Under the pieces are notes generated by a model that was not told the DNA's origin, did no database searches, and saw only the letters and a list, made by a program, of their open reading frames with translations. A stretch of DNA of 64,000 nt from Pieris napi (Eukaryota > Arthropoda > Insecta > Lepidoptera > Pieridae), in NCBI RefSeq assembly GCF_905475465.1, contig NC_062241.1, positions 9,424,001-9,488,000 of the forward strand, given 5' to 3'. Of the stretch, positions 1 to 10,800 are shown piece after piece. How positions within the stretch are numbered: position 1 is the first letter of the stretch; each line of letters begins with the position of its first letter. The translations under genes and the position numbers were made by a program.

Positions 1-1025
1 GGACGAGACTTTACGTTCGTAATTGGGAATTTGAAAATAAAATAGTAGCTGATAAGGTGAAACTCTGAAACGGTTAGAGATATCGCTTCGGGAGTGCTAT
101 CGACTCAGCACTGCTTGTTTAGTGAGGAAAGAGTACAAACTTTTTTTTAGGCGGGTGCTGCGGCAACGTGTGAGGCAGTCCCCAGAAATCCATACTAATG
201 CCGGAATAAATTTTTTTGCGCGTTTTTCGTTAAATTATTATGTCGCTCTAGCTCTAAGATCTGTGTTAAAATTATAATAAAGGATTATGTCAGTTTTAGG
301 TCGGTTAATCTTTATACGTAAGTCATATATAGGCCTATGTAGTTGCTGACTTAAAGATCTACTGTAATTTAGCCTTTATAGTTGCAGACTTCAGTTGATA
401 TTATACAAATTGGCGGCGTAGTTTATGGGATTGAGTTGCATAGTCCAACTACTTAATTATTTGCATAGTCCAAGGTCTCCTTAAATTTAATAACATACCT
501 TAAACACTGGCGCTAAAGTATTTCGTAATAAAGTGTGAGAATTAATATTCATATGGTACGGATTCCATCGGCCAAACTCACTTGAAGTTATGAATGTAAA
601 GTTTCTACCATTACCAAGGAATGGAAGGTCTTCGCTTGGGGGTTTGTAAATAAACCACCTAAAAAACCTATTCTTTAAATATGCAAAATTTCTCGTAGTA
701 TCGTCATCATAATGAGATGTTTTCTCATAGCGTTTCTTGTTAAAGTAATATTTAAATGGATTAAGAAATACAATACATAGCCGTATCAAGAGGGGATGAT
801 GGGGTCATGACTACCCCGGGCACTAAACATGGTACTCACTTTATCCAATTTATTTGATACCGTTACAAGATAGTTCTTATATATGGATATTTACGAATTC
901 TATATACAAACGTTCCAAATCGGTCGCTTTATACACTCATAAACACAACAATGTGTTTATCTAGTTTCATACAAGGAAATTTAGGTTTCTGAGACTTTAC
1001 CAGACTCGAATTCTGTATTGCTTTA
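1..1025. other. Non-coding, no gene recognised
   Basis: AT-rich sequence downstream of the DNase II gene. I see no convincing exon or known repeat. A minus-strand open frame at 487-789 contains a weak LPFLGNG motif followed by a possible splice donor, but there is not enough to call a gene (see rejected items). Confidence 0.4.
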
Positions 1026-1035
1026 ATTAATACCA

Positions 1036-1337
1036 TTGTTAGAGCAGTGTTGGCCTTGTGGCTTCAGCGTGCGACTCTCATACCTGAGGTCGTAGGTTCG
1101 ATCCCCGGCTGTGTACCAAAGGACTTTCTGTCTATGTGCGCATTTAACATTCGCTCGAACGGTGAAGGAAAACATCGTGAGGAAACCGACATGTCTCAGA
1201 CCCAAAAAGTCGACCGCGTGTGTCAGGCACTGGAGGCTGATCACCTACTTGCCTATTAGATTTAAAAATGATCATGAAACAGATTCAGAAATCTGAGGCC
1301 AAGACCTAAAGAGGTTGTAGCGCCACAGATTTTTTTT
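1036..1337 (+). mobile_element. tRNA-derived SINE, family 1, copy A
   Basis: About 300-bp element with a tRNA-like head beginning GAGCAGTGTTGGCC, a pol III B-box-like GGTTCGATCCC near 1097, a body shared with copies at 5317-5618 and 24661-24934, and a T-rich 3' end. It is flanked by a perfect 10-bp target-site duplication, ATTAATACCA, at 1026-1035 and 1338-1347, which fixes both ends and shows insertion by LINE machinery. Small open frames inside it are not genes. Confidence 0.9.
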
Positions 1338-1347
1338 ATTAATACCA

Positions 1348-2093
1348 ATAATTACCGTATAGAAAAAATATTTTTTACCAGTCAATAGGAACATCATAGT
1401 TATCCCTACAATGCAAGTTTACATAATTCCATCCTTTTTTTCCATATACATTATGTATACAAAACACAAATACATAAAAGCGAAAGTCCATGTTACACTG
1501 CGCAACTATGACTAAAAATACTGAATATGCATATTTCTATGTCTACACTCAAGAATGCACATAAGTAATAAAACATAATAATAAAAAGCTTTTATTATAC
1601 ACAATAAAATGAAAAATTTACATTACAAAAGAAAATATTTACAGTAGTAAAAAAAGCGTCCGTAATGCGGAAAACTCCTGACTTCGATTCCCAACGAAAA
1701 CATAATTGTTTTGAGTTCATCCCACAAATTCTGATAAATTATGTGCCCCCATTGTTAGACTCTAATAAGTCGCTATCATCTAGATAAGTACACTTTATGC
1801 GCCTGCACTTTTGAATGGATTAACACACTATTTATAATCTATTTAATACAATGTTTAATTAATTAAAAGATATCTTAACTATACGCCATATTTACAACTT
1901 TGCTTAAACTATTTATCACAGAAAAATATCCTTTGATTAGAGAAATCTCATTCGCCTCTATTAATCGCATGAAAAACTAAAATATTTCCACTCTTGAATC
2001 TCTTTTGTCTCTCTCTGTCAAACTGTGATTACACTGTAATGAAAAGAGACGGGGAGACTAGTCAAAATGCCGCAATTCAATGATTTATTTTGT
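1348..2093. other. Intergenic, 3' of DNase II
   Basis: AT-rich sequence with no recognisable gene. A weakly tRNA-like stretch near 1660-1700 (ACTTCGATTCCCAACG) may be a decayed SINE piece, but there is too little to annotate. Confidence 0.4.
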
Positions 2094-2099
2094 CTTAAT
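2094..2099 (-). terminator. Poly(A) signal of DNase II
   Basis: AATAAA on the minus strand about 180 nt downstream of the DNase II stop codon. It is the nearest canonical signal, giving a short 3'UTR. Confidence 0.6.
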
Positions 2100-2276
2100 C
2101 GAAGGTAATTAGTAACATAGATTACTTTGTTACGTAGGAATCTTTAAAAAAAAGGACTTTAATAATACTAGAATTCTTCCTCCTCTCAACAAAACTCTAT
2201 AATAATAAAGTATATCGACGTACTAAACGATTGTTTAATATCGTCAATTTTAACTTCTCTAACCAAAGGTTTATAT

Positions 2277-5200
2277 CTAATTATTACAAGATTGAACAGA
2301 TTCGATTAAATGCGCGAAATTACCCCAAAGTATGGGACCAGACGTACAAACTGTTCCACCACCACGGGACTCTTGGGGCAACTGAAAAAAATCAAATATT
2401 TAGCACAAAGAGATACTATGTTATATATATGTTATGATATATGTCAAATATATATTTAACCGACTTCAAAAAACCGAAGGCGGTTATCTAGTCTATACTC
2501 TGATTTTTCATTCCGTAGAATTCTGACATTTCGTTACTGTTGCTACTTAAAAAGTTCTCCACTGAAAAAGAGACAAAATTGACTTATTTGATGGCAATGA
2601 AAAAAATGCTACGTATTTTTTATGTTTTACCTACAAAAAGGTAAATCTAAATATTTACTTACCTACCCAAGTGACCTAATACAAAAATAACAAATATTTC
2701 AATATAACAATATATCAAATTAACTTTAATTACTTTATTTTATTTATTATTTAGCTGGCATCACTCGCCATTAAACCACTTTTAATGTGGAGTACCGAAC
2801 TTAATAAAATGGATACATTCACTTACAATATAATGTATGTATAGACTCAGATGTTAAGACTCGTATTGAAATTGAAAAATGTGCCCGGCCAAAAAGGTTT
2901 CAGAGATGGTCTGACATGTCAAAAAATGATAGCTGTCAGAATTCTACGGAATTAAAAATCAAAGTATAGGTAGGTCGGATTTTTGTATGCTACGTGATCT
3001 TTTGTTAATAGGTAAATAAATGTTGATTTTTTATGTAACTGAGCAAACGGGCAGGAAGCTCATCTGATGTTAAATGATACCGACGTTCACATTTCCAGAA
3101 GGCAAGTGGTTGGCCGGCCTTTTAAGAATAGGTACTTAAGCTGTTCGCGGCAAAAAACTGCTTTAAAAAATGCTCTGCTGTGGATCGCCGGACGGCGAGG
3201 TGATTCCGCCCGTATTTCGTATTCGGCCTATTAATAAGGTCTTAGACAGTTTCCACGGGATGTTTTCCTTCACCATAAGTATAAATTGCTCACAAGATAC
3301 TTACAGCTCTATTAATATCTCCGACACACACCCAGTAGTCTGCTACTTTGGTATCCTGACTATTGTGCATCTTGTGAGCGACGGCTACGGCCCACTTCGA
3401 GTGGTCGTTGTGAGAGGTAAACGACATCTTGGCTATTGGAAATTTTAGGCGTTCGATGTTTCGGACCCTGTACGTATAAAAAAAAAGATTTTCATTAAAC
3501 AAGTAACTTAAAAAAAGTATATGTAACTTAGGAAATGCAAAAATTCTCACGATCAAATCAAATCAATCAAACCAAAAATCAAATCACGGGCGGTGAGTAA
3601 AGTTCTATTATATCTATCCTGTAGTTATGTATAGATTATAAAATAAAACGTGTGTGTATTTATGTACACTAATGTTAGAAGTTATACATCTTTGGCGTAA
3701 TAATTTTTTCGAAATGCAATTTCTTGTCCATTTTATTTATTTATTTATTAACACTTCGTTGCATATACATTACTATAGTACGATTGACATAATTAAATAA
3801 AAAGGAGAGCAACTGGCGGCCTTATCGCTTTCGAGCGATCTCTTCCAGGCAACCACTCATTTAATGGTGACTTCCAATCGAAACGATATAATATGTACTA
3901 ATCATGTTATTTTACAATAAACACTATGTATTTTATCTCATTGGAACGGGTTTTCTCGAATAGAAATCATTATTTTGATTTAAATAAACACGACTCTAAA
4001 AACTACGCCATGATAGACAATGCAACTTGTCGATAAAACAGAGCAAGCGCCAACTAGCGGCCAAGACTGTTATACCGACGTTTGAACAGATATTCAAGGT
4101 GTCGGTTTTATGTGAGTGTGCGCGCGCATCGAAAAATTTACTCTCATCATTTTTCCCCAACGCGCCAAAAGAAGTATAACTTCAAAAAATTTAACTATGC
4201 TTTGTCCAGCCTAAAAATCGGTAAAATGAAACTTACTGGAAATTCCTATTACATTCCGAATCCAGAGTTCCCGGTCCATTCATCCAAGACTCAACTAAAA
4301 GATCAGACTGCAATACTTCAGCCACTAAACCGCTGTACAAATCGTCATTGAACATTGCACTTTTCGCAAATGACAGGAATTTGCGACCAACTAAAGTTTC
4401 AAAGCTTTCTATGTGGTACCTGGAATTATTAAAACGAAAATTAATTCTTAATGTACATGTCAATTAATTATTTATATCAATCTTAATATTTCTGCACGTA
4501 AAGCTCATAAAATAAAATATCTTTATTTATTTTTTAATTTACTAAGATTAATATTTCTTCTCGAAACTACGATATCTATGCACAAAGATTGGTGAAAAGG
4601 GTGACCATAGCATCGAAATCTGCTGTAGAATTGAACAAGCGCGAAACGCCTTGTCAAAACTAAAAAAAGTACATTGTGACAAACGCCTAAATTTACAGCT
4701 GACAACGCGCATTGCGCGATGTTACGTCTTCTCCATGCTGCTCTACTGCGTAGAATCTTGGACGCTGACAGAGACTATGTCTAAAAAACTGGAAGCGTCT
4801 GGAAAAAACCTGGAAACTGGAATCTGTAATCCAGTAAGAATCTTTGGGTTTATCGACGTACTTCTTAAATTGTACCACCGGATAGTAGGTTTGATATTCG
4901 TAGTCGGTAAAGTAGTACTCGCTGTATCACTAATAAATTTATTTAATGAATTTATTGGTGTAAGAACGATGCTATATATTTATATTTTTTTCATCCATAA
5001 AAAACAGTATGATTCATTCAAATATTATTACAAATAAAAATGTGAATAAAGTCCAACTCACCAAGGCGATGCATCCACAGTTTTATTTCGAATTACATCT
5101 ACTAAATTGGGTAATTCATTTTCAAATTCCTGCGGCAAACGATGATATACTATTGATGGCTCATTGTATTTCAACTGCATGCCGATTTGGTTAAGTGTTG

Positions 5201-7083
5201 CCGTTTGGACGGACACACAAAGGAACGATTGTCCAAACTTCATGCCGCTTGTTGGATAACTATATGAACTTGTGTTTAGACCATTACCTTAAAAAAGCAT
5301 TGTGTTTGTTTAATTAAAATAAAATATAAATCAGTGGCGCTACAACCTCTTTAGGTCTTGGCCTCAGATTTCTGAATCTGTTTCATGATCATTTTTAAAT
5401 CTCATAGGGAAGTAGGTGATCAGCTTCCAGTGCCTGACACACGCCGTCGACTTTTTGGGTCTAAGACATGTCGGTTTCCTCACGATGTTTTCCTTCACCG
5501 TTCGAGCAAATGTTAAATTCGTAATTAGAAAGAAAGTCCATTGGTGCACACCCGGAGATCGAACCTACGACCTCAGGTATGAGAGTCGCACGCTGAAGCC
5601 ACTAGGCCAACACTGCTCGTTTGTTTAATTACCATTTTCAAAATCCCTAGGAAAAGGTTTACAATTTGATATGTAATTTTTTTTAGTTCTGTGTAAGCAA
5701 ACACAGAAACTTTTCAAGTATTAACTAAGTACTTACTGTCTGGTACAGGTGGAAACCGTGGTACAGAATGAACAAGCCATGAGGAAGTGAATTTGTCACC
5801 GAGAATAACACCTTTAGTATGGCCATTCTCTACTCTAGTTTTCATGAATTTCGAATGCATTTTACACATTTCAGCTAAATCATAATCATCATAGTATTTG
5901 TCACCAAGTTTGAATTTTTTATATTTTTTCATAGTAGATTGGTTCTGTTGGCCTGAAAATGTAACAAAAAGGGCTAAATAAATCTGAAACTGAAGACATT
6001 TGAATTTACATTGCTATAAAAACTAGATGGATCTATCAAAAACAGGACCTTCATTTATTATGATAATAGGAAAATAATTAAAAAGCTTTGTACCATAACT
6101 GCCTAAGATGTTGAATGGGGCAGATATGTTTCTGGTAATTGTTATTGCATTTACTGTATAAGCTAGTAGGTCTTCCACACCTACTAACGCAAGATATAGC
6201 AATAGATTTATCAAATGTTAATGAAAGATCTGTAGATTTACCTTTTTTACTCTTAGAATACATTTCTGCCACAGATTGTAACAAATCAGGCTTATTTTCC
6301 GTTGATGGTGGTTGGTCATTGTAAATTACTGAAATTGTGTTTTTATCCTGAAATTACAACTATTTTCATGAGCTGGCACCAATTAAAAACTTACAGAAGT
6401 ATAGGTTGTGTTGTTGATCTTTACCTGATATAAAGGTGCTAAGGTTCTGCCAACCATTGAACGAGGGTCACCAATTGATAAATCTGACATAATCCAACCT
6501 CCTCTAAGCTTAGATGGTGTCAAATGCATGTAAGCTACACCTCGTCTTACTAAAGGATTCAAATGGTTTCTTTCCCTGGGTAACTTGTAAACATAGAACC
6601 TGTAGTTATTACATATGTTGATTATCCAGTCATAGATTTTACTTAATAATGTGAGTTAATTAAACCAAATATTATTTATATTGTTAAAAAATAGATACAG
6701 TTAGTCATAATAATTTTACCTTAATAACATCAGCAGAAATTAAGGTAAGCTAGCATTATTGACATGGAATTCTTAAATGAGACATAGTTTCTTTTATCAA
6801 GCATACAGTCAGTCTCTTACTCATATGTAAATAAAAACACAAATTTAATGTAAAATTTACATCTTGAAGCAACAGTAATTAAAAATACTCATATTAAACA
6901 ATAATATAATATAAAGAACCTTTGTTTTTAAATAACCTAGGTAGATATTTATTTAAATACTTTAAGCCAGTTTTTAATTTAAACTTACCAATCTACTGGC
7001 TCTCCTCGTTCATTTCTGCACTGCGGAGTCAATCCTAAACTATGTGTAAGGAATAATATTAACACTGTGACACTGGTATTCAT
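2277..7083 (-). CDS. Deoxyribonuclease II family acid nuclease, 8 exons
   Basis: Acid endonuclease family that degrades DNA in lysosomes or the gut lumen. Minus-strand exons, all bounded by GT-AG and phase-consistent: 7083-6989, 6599-6425, 6347-6242, 5952-5737, 5287-5062, 4419-4237, 3467-3305, 2381-2277 (1269 nt, 422 residues). The N-terminus has a signal-peptide-like hydrophobic stretch (residues 1-18), then CRNERGEPVDWFVYKLP, a family hallmark. The first HxK motif is GHTKG (His170), followed by SWLVHSVPRFPP. The second is DHSKW (His356, Lys358). The family-typical RGGGTVC lies in the last exon. At 422 residues it is longer than the roughly 360 usual for animal DNase II. The excess is a Lys/Asp/Tyr-rich segment (about residues 103-168) between YNDQPP and GHTKG. 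Introns carry a SINE, LINE debris and MITEs. Start chosen as the first Met giving a signal peptide. Family call secure; localisation inferred. Confidence 0.93.
2461..2985. mobile_element. MITE-like element with 36-bp inverted repeats
   Basis: Arms at 2493-2528 and 2934-2969 are reverse complements at 34 of 36 positions (both contain ATTCCGTAGAATTCTGACA). The outer sequence at 2460-2490 (ACCGACTTCAAAAAACCGAA, then GGCGGTTATC) looks like part of the same or an adjoining repeat. The core lacks an open frame, as expected for a non-autonomous DNA transposon. The true ends and target duplication are not clear. It lies in the last DNase II intron. Confidence 0.65.
3030..3235 (+). repeat. Dispersed repeat H, copy 1
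   Basis: Shares GGGCAG-AGCTCATCTGATGTTAA (one base varies), a GTGATACCG-like stretch, and GGCCGGCCTTTTAAGAAT with 38790-39015. It is a diverged copy of a dispersed, presumably retroposed family, in the last intron of DNase II. Confidence 0.7.
3649..4185. mobile_element. MITE family with GAAGTTATACTTCTTT ends, copy 1
   Basis: Left end carries GTTAGAAGTTATACATCTTTGGCG (interrupted match). The right end carries CGCGCCAAAAGAAGTATAACTTC, its reverse complement in form. The same pair of ends occurs at 11254-11640, where CACTCTCATCAATTTTTC also recurs. No transposase is present, so this is a non-autonomous DNA element. It lies in DNase II intron 6. Confidence 0.6.
4560..4860 (+). pseudogene. Fragment of non-LTR retrotransposon reverse transcriptase
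   Basis: Plus-strand translation includes LTTRIARCYVF, then SMLLYCVESWTLTE and KKLEAS. This is the conserved C-terminal end of LINE reverse transcriptases (R-CYVxSVLLYGxESWTLT). It is truncated on both sides and out of frame beyond about 4800. It sits antisense in DNase II intron 5 and has no host function. Confidence 0.7.
5317..5618 (-). mobile_element. tRNA-derived SINE, family 1, copy B
   Basis: Minus-strand copy of the family-1 SINE: head near 5618, tail near 5320, B-box-like GGTTCGATCTC on the minus strand near 5565. A perfect 13-bp target-site duplication, GTTTGTTTAATTA, lies at 5304-5316 and 5619-5631. It sits in DNase II intron 4, between exons at 5737 and 5287, in the same orientation as the gene. 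Confidence 0.92.
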
Positions 7084-7853
7084 TATGAAACGTGTTTGGC
7101 CCATCATTTCTACCGATCAAGTAACAAAGGAAACTCGAATTGCTAGAATAACATGATGTCATGTTACGAACATTACGATTAAACAATGTGTGTTTACAAA
7201 CACAAATTGCTATTGCTTTAGTATGTATCATAAACAATGAAATAATCTAATTTATTAATTCATTTGCTTTTCATTTACAAAAATGTTTTATTTTCGAATA
7301 CTTATACATACTTAAAATACACCAAGCATTACAATAACAAGCAAGTAGAATTTAGGAAAAGTTTAGTATAAATTAAAAATAATAAGATTTTAAAAATGAA
7401 AACCTCTTCTAAACGAACTTAACTGTCAACGTCATTTCGATGGTGCTTAAGTGTCAATTACATGCGCTCGAGTTGAGAGTATTACCAATTATTTAAACAA
7501 ATATTTTCTATTCAGTATTTTTTTAACCTGATTACCTCTGCGAATTAAGACAATGCCTATTGCCTTTGCCTATTAATTAGTAATCGTAGATTTTTTTTTA
7601 AATACTTGTTTAGTTGTAGGGTCAACATATTTTAAATTGTATGTACTTTATGATACATTCTCGACTTAAAATTACCAAGACATTGTTAAGTAAATGAAAG
7701 TCAATCGTTTTCATAAATATAATTTACTTAACATGATACATAATAAACCTTTAACAAAATATAATGGAAGACATGATTATGTAATTATAACAATATGATG
7801 ATACAAAAAATAAATGCTCTTTACATTTTCTCCTAAAATAACTAAATTGAGTA
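7084..7853. other. DNase II / ALDH6 intergenic spacer
   Basis: About 770 bp between the ALDH6 stop codon and the DNase II start. It must hold the ALDH6 3'UTR and the DNase II promoter. A minus-strand AATAAA at 7287-7292 is the only canonical poly(A) signal noticed here. No TATA box was assigned. Confidence 0.45.
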
Positions 7854-10800
7854 TTACTGTTGTGTCGGCATAGAAACAGCCGCTTTAGTATGAGAAACGT
7901 CACTTTGCCTCCAATATGACACCACCGTCTTCAACTCTGTATAGAAGTCAATACCCTGTTTACCGCAGAAGTGATTTGTGCCCAAAAAGCTTCCCCTGGT
8001 TCCACTAAATGAAAACATAGACAATGGAACCGGAATCGGCACATTTATTCCAACTTGACCAACGTCGATTTCCGCCGCGAATTTTCTGGCTGTTGCCCCA
8101 TTCGTTGTAAACACAGCTGTACCGTTTCCGTATGGATTTGAGTTAATTAGATTAATTGCTTCGTCTAATGTATCCACGAAGAGGCAGACTAGAACTGGGC
8201 CAAATATTTCCTCTTTGTAACATTCCATGTTTGGTTGGACGTCGGTCAAAATTGTAGGACCGACAAAGTTGCCCTTTTCGAAACCAGAAACCTTGACTCC
8301 ACGGCCATCGAGAACTAATTTGGCACCTTCCTTTACACCTGGGAAAAATCATTTATTTTGTTTTAGGTTTTAAAGGTGTTTGTAATATTAAAAACTTATA
8401 TTATGTAATCGATTTTTAGTCTTAATCTGATATGAAACATTGTACCACAAGTGCTAATTAATATTCAACAAGGAGGTTAACTAAATTTCTGATTTAAATA
8501 CTTGATTATGTTAATTTATTGGTAAATTTGAGTTACATTGACAAAGTAGTTTTAATTCTTTTTTTTAATAAAAAGAAACCATATTCGTCGTCACTGTACA
8601 TTAGCACTGATATATACAATTATATATATACATATATCCTAACAAAAACAATACATGGTTTTTGTTGTAAGATCTTATATAAACATCAAATCATTCAGTG
8701 TTGATTGTAGCAGTATGCCTTGCCAAATTACAATATCACAGAGATGTTTTGAAGTAATATCTCTCTTTAATGCATATGTCACCGTAAAATTATAAAAACC
8801 GTTAGATTGTAATCTATCTCGCGAGATTGTAAACTGTCGAAAGATTGTCAACTCAACATACTGCTTGCAATTTAACGTATTATTATTCGGTAGTTATATG
8901 AAATTGTTGGGAAGTAAAATTAATCTGTAATTGACCAAAGAAGTTTGAATGATAACTAAGTTAGTGTAGTACAATCTACCGAATACCGATAACCGATAAC
9001 CGATAGATAACAATCTAACGGTTTTTACAATTTTACGTTAACACATATATTTAATTGAATCAATCTGCTTGTTTACTAGTGCGGTTTAGGCAATACTCCA
9101 TGTATTCATTTCAAAAAAATTATTTGTTTAGACCATTTAGTTAACTATTATGAATAGTCCTTGAACTTTTAAGATTTAAAATATTAATTAACCTGATTCG
9201 ACCAGTTTGTGTATCCGTTCCTTAGCTCTTACAGAGATGACTGGACCGACGTCTGTTCCGGGCACATGTCCCGCGTTCACTTTGAGTGCCTTTCCTCTCT
9301 CAACCAAGTCGGGGATCCATTCCTTAGCTTCGCCTATAAGGATAATAATTCCATAAAATAGTGTTGCTTTATTTTTTTTTAAAGACAATTCACACCAATT
9401 GACCGAGTCCCATGCTAAGCTGGTGAAGCTTGTGTTATGGGTACTAGGCAACGGATATACATACATATTATAGATAGACAGACATATAAATACATATCTA
9501 AACACCCAAGACCTAAGCACAACACCAAATGCTCATCACATCGATGTTCGTATCAGCCGGGGATCGAACCCGGGACCCATGGATTCGCAGTCAGGGGTAC
9601 TAACCACTAGACCAATGAGTCGTCAAATATTGGCATCATCAACGTAGGTACTAAACGAGAATCAACATCAAGAATAACGAATGAAAAAATCAGTTAAACA
9701 CACAAGTAAAAATAAATACCTTATATTTATTAATAGAGAATAGAAAAGACCAAAGATTAAGAATCTTTATTGCCATTATTAACTAACATTACTGACAGTG
9801 AAAGGATTATAAACATAAAAACATAGACAACACCAAATGGTGTTGATTAGATAACATAAGCTAATACATACAAATATTAGATAGGAATAGAAAAACAGCA
9901 CCGGAATTTTAAGTTAGAAAATAACAAAAGATTTTTATTAATTTAATAGTAAGTTAAAAAGTGCTTACCAACAAACACAACAGTACTAAGGGCCATACAC
10001 CTTTGCCCCGCAGCACCGAACGCGGCACCCGCTAGCTGGTTCAATGTGTGCTCTTTATTTGCGTCCGGCATTATTACACCATGGTTTTTGGCTCCCATGT
10101 TACTTTGTACCCGTTTGCCTAAAATATATGTGGATTAGTCAAACTCAAACTCAAAATATCTTTATTCAAGTGGGTAACCAAGTACTCTTTTGAATTGTCA
10201 AGTTAAATCAACTGTAAATTTACATTTACTACCAGTTCGCAAGTCAAGGGCGTAGAGCGGGTAAGAAGAACTGGCAAGAAACTTTCCGCCACTCTTTTTA
10301 ATCGCCAAGTATTGTCATACAAATTGTTTGAACTGGAGCAAATCAATCCCAAGGATTAGGATCATTTAAGTATTCCTGAAAATTATAAAACGCTTTATTG
10401 ATTAACTGCCGTTTAACGAGGGCTTTGAATTTATTTAGTGATAATACTCTCAATTTGTAAATAATGAGTAGATTATTGGTTTTTGCGATATTAACTACCC
10501 TCATTTTACTTTATATTTTCGAATTTTAATAGACCCTACCCGGTTTTTGAACGTGTACTTAGCAACTACATACCATTGGCAGATGCCCTGCTGTAGATAT
10601 GTTTGCCAGCCGCGTCTCCGCCAACAAACGACACAGCCTTAATGTCAGGTTTGTCGCAAATGAAATTCACTGTATCGTGTGTACCGTGGACAACCTATTA
10701 AACATATTGGATATACTTTTAGTTATTAAAATGTACAGGGACGCAATCAGGCAGATATGTGACCGAGTGGCTAAGCAGCAGAGGGGAGTGTCGAATTCTC

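Noticed and set aside
487..789. Minus-strand 100-codon frame with LPFLGNGRNF and a donor-like GTGAGT, faintly like a cytochrome P450 N-terminus
   Set aside because: No hydrophobic anchor or proline-rich hinge in the usual place, and no other P450 exon nearby. One short motif is not enough.
1023..1296. Open frames on both strands at 1023-1296 and again at 5364-5628
   Set aside because: They lie wholly inside copies of the same SINE and recur because the SINE recurs.
3170..3448. 92-codon plus-strand frame
   Set aside because: Antisense to DNase II exon 7 and partly within a dispersed repeat.
4651..5037. 128-codon plus-strand frame as a host gene
   Set aside because: The first part is LINE reverse transcriptase; the rest is low-complexity intron sequence that overlaps DNase II exon boundaries.
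9540..9620. tRNA-like sequence with a good B box (also at 12190 and 38200)
   Set aside because: No complete cloverleaf or acceptor stem, and the downstream bodies are shared between copies. These are SINE heads, not tRNA genes.
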